The notes below the pieces were generated by a model that ran no database searches, was not told the DNA's origin, and was given only the letters and a program-made list of their open reading frames with translations. This document shows positions 61,501 through 64,000 of a DNA stretch of 64,000 nucleotides, in pieces. The stretch lies in NCBI RefSeq assembly GCF_050908995.1, contig NW_027484971.1, forward strand, positions 20,972-84,971, written 5' to 3'. The DNA is from Andrena cerasifolii (taxonomy: Eukaryota; Arthropoda; Insecta; Hymenoptera; Andrenidae). Every line of letters begins with the position of its first letter. The stretch's first letter is position 1. A program made the position numbers and the translations under genes.

Positions 61501-64000
61501 TTGAAAAACCAATATTGAAAAACTTACATCGAAAAACTGATATTGCAAAACCGATATTGAAAAACCGATATTGAATCCGATATTAGAACCGATATTGAAA
61601 AACCGATATTGAAAAACAAATATTGAAAAACTGATATCGAAAAACTGATATTGAAAAACCGATATTGAAAAACCGATATTGCAAAACCGATATTGAAAAA
61701 CCGATATTGAATCCGATATTAGAACCGATATTGAAAAACCGATATTGCAAAACCGATATTGAAAAACCGATATTGAATCCGATATTAGAACCGATATTGA
61801 AAAACCGATATTGAAAAACCAATATTGAAATACTTACATCGAAAAACTGATATTGAAAAACCGATATTGAAAAACCGATATTGAAAAACCAATATTGAAA
61901 AACTTACATCGAAAAACTGATATTGCAAAACCGATATTGAAAAACCGATATTGAATCCGATATTAGAACCGATATTGAAGAACCAATATTGAAAAACTTA
62001 CATCGAAAAACTTATATTGCAAAACCGATATTGAAAAACCGTTATTGAATCCGATATTAGAACCGATATTGAAAAACCAATATTGAAAAACTTACATCGA
62101 AAAACCTATATCGAAAAACTGATATTGCAAAACCGATATTGAATCCGATATTAGAACCGATATTGAAAAACCGATATTGAAATACAAATATTGAAAAACT
62201 GATATCGAAAAACTGATATTGCAAAACCGATATTGAAAAACCGATATTGAAAAACTGATATTGCAAAACCGATATTGAAAAACCGATATTGAAAAACCGA
62301 TATTGAAAAACCGATATTGAAAAACCAATATTGAAAAACTTACATCGAAAAACTGATATTGCAAAACCGATATTGAAAAACCGATATTGAATCCGATATT
62401 AGAACCGATATTGAAAAACCGATATTAGAACCGATATTGAAAAACAAATATTGAAAAACTGATATCGAAAACTGATATTGAAAAACCGATATTGAAAAAC
62501 CGATATTGAAAAACCAATATTGAAAAACTTACATCGAAAAACTGATATTGCAAAACCGATATTGAAAAACCGATATTGAATCCGATATTAGAACCGATAT
62601 TGAAAAACCGATATTGAAAAACCGATATTGAAAAACCAATATTGAAAAACTTACATTGAAAAACTGATATTGCAAAACCGATATTGAAAAACCGATATTG
62701 AATCCGATATTAGAACCGATATTGAAAAACCAATATTGAAAAACCAATATTGAAAAACTTACATCGAAAAACTGATATTGCAAAACCGATATTGAAAAAC
62801 CGATATTGAATCCGATATTAGAACCGATATTGAAAAACCGATATTGAAAAACCAATATTGAAATACTTACATCGAAAAACTGATATTGAAAAACCGATAT
62901 TGAAAAACCGATATTGAAAAAACGATATTGAAAAACCTATATCGAAAAACTGATATTGCAAAGCCGATATTGAGAAACCGATATTGAATCCGATATTAGA
63001 ACCGATATTCAAAAACCGATATTGAATCCGATATTGAAAAACCAATATTGAAAAACTTACATTGAAAAACTGATATTGCAAAACCGATATTGAAAAACCG
63101 ATATTGAATCCGATATTAGAACCGATATTGAAAAACCAATATTGAAAAACCAATATTGAAAAACTTACATCGAAAAACTGATATTGCAAAACCGATATTG
63201 AAAAACCGATATTGAATCCGATATTAGAACCGATATTGAAAAACCGATATTGAAAAACCAATATTGAAATACTTACATCGAAAAACTGATATTGAAAAAC
63301 CGATATTGAAAAACCGATATTGAAAAAACGATATTGAAAAACCTATATCGAAAAACTGATATTGCAAAGCCGATATTGAGAAACCGATATTGAATCCGAT
63401 ATTAGAACCGATATTCAAAAACCGATATTGAATCCGATATTAGAACCGATATTCAAAAACCGATATTGAAAAACAAATATTGAAAAACCAATATTGAAAA
63501 ACTTACATCGAAAAACTGATATTGCAAAACCGATATTGAAAAACCGATATTGAATCCGATATTAGAACCGATATTGAAAAACCGATAATTGAAAAACCAA
63601 TATTGAAATACTTACATCGAAAAACTGATATTGAAAAACCGATATTGAAAAACCGATATTGAAAAACCAATATTGAAAAACTTACATCGAAAAACTGATA
63701 TTGCAAAACCGATATTGAAAAACCGATATTGAAAAACCGATATTGAAAACCTATATCGAAAAACTGATATTGCCAAACCGATATTGAGAAACCGATATTG
63801 AATCCGATATTAGATCCGATATTCAAAAACCGATATTGAATCCGATATTAGAACCGATATTCAAAAACCGATATTGCAAAAACGATATTGAAAAGCCGAT
63901 ATTGAAAAACCGATATTGAAAAACCGATATTGAAAAACCGATATTGAAAAACCTATATCGAAAAACTGATATTGCAAAACCGATATTGAGAAACCGATAT

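Larger units (their letters stand above)
32237..64000. repeat. Short-period satellite array, right arm
   Basis: This is the continuation of the same array in the same orientation after the retroelement. It begins with the second copy of the CGAT target duplication, and its first kilobase continues exactly the variant order interrupted at 18274. Distal to about 46 kb, variants containing CTTACATCG and CAATATTGAAAAAC become frequent, and a rare form with CCCATAATAG appears (first near 46886, then repeatedly to about 61078). Different parts of the array have thus been amplified separately. Runs of identical CCGATATTGAAAAA monomers are mostly two to seven long. No interruption by other sequence was seen up to the window's end. 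Confidence 0.97.

Noticed and set aside
1..64000. Insect telomeric repeat (TTAGG) or telomere-associated array
   Set aside because: ATTAGAACC variants contain TTAG but never a TTAGG tandem run; no telomeric array is present.

Overview
The window is eukaryotic and most likely from an arthropod, probably an insect. About 50 kb is an AT-rich short-period satellite array that runs off both ends. Into it a single long LTR retroelement of 13,962 bp has inserted (18275-32236). The insect reading rests on the element: Ty3/gypsy-type gag and pol plus a baculovirus-F-like envelope gene, as in insect errantiviruses. The species cannot be told from the sequence.

Satellite (1-18274 and 32237-64000): head-to-tail copies of a 14-bp monomer, CCGATATTGAAAAA, mixed with 12-bp and point-mutated variants. 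Blocks of variants recur as near-identical kilobase-scale copies, for example two abutting 2149-bp copies and copies 3168, 1851, 2296 and about 9800 bp apart. These form nested higher-order repeats, and the same blocks occur on both sides of the retroelement. I support no gene in the satellite.

Retroelement (18275-32236): the LTRs begin TGTTAC and end GTAACA and are flanked by the 4-bp target duplication CGAT. A paralogous satellite block around 6312-6315 shows the unoccupied site. The order is 5' LTR (1979 bp), a primer-binding site matching tRNA-Leu, gag, pol in the -1 frame, env, a fourth open frame, polypurine tract and 3' LTR (1750 bp). The LTRs differ by one substitution that I could find and by a 229-bp partial duplication confined to the 5' LTR, so the insertion is young. 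Gag would form the particle; Pol supplies protease, reverse transcriptase, RNase H and integrase; Env is a predicted type I membrane fusion protein. All main frames are open.

Three things make the element unusual. (1) A complete 567-codon intronless gene after env encodes an RRM, an F-box and leucine-rich repeats, which looks like a captured cellular gene. (2) Pol has about 560 extra residues between RNase H and integrase, ending in a segment that resembles an OARD1/TARG1-type macrodomain. (3) A compact motif occurs in seven sequence versions (12 copies counting both LTRs): an outer stem, an inner hairpin, and an invariant-length 14-nt strand RTGGGAWWNCCCTM. The stems vary with compensatory changes. 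One copy precedes the fourth gene and one follows it, and one abuts the TATA box. I do not recognise this motif; it is the best candidate here for an undescribed system.
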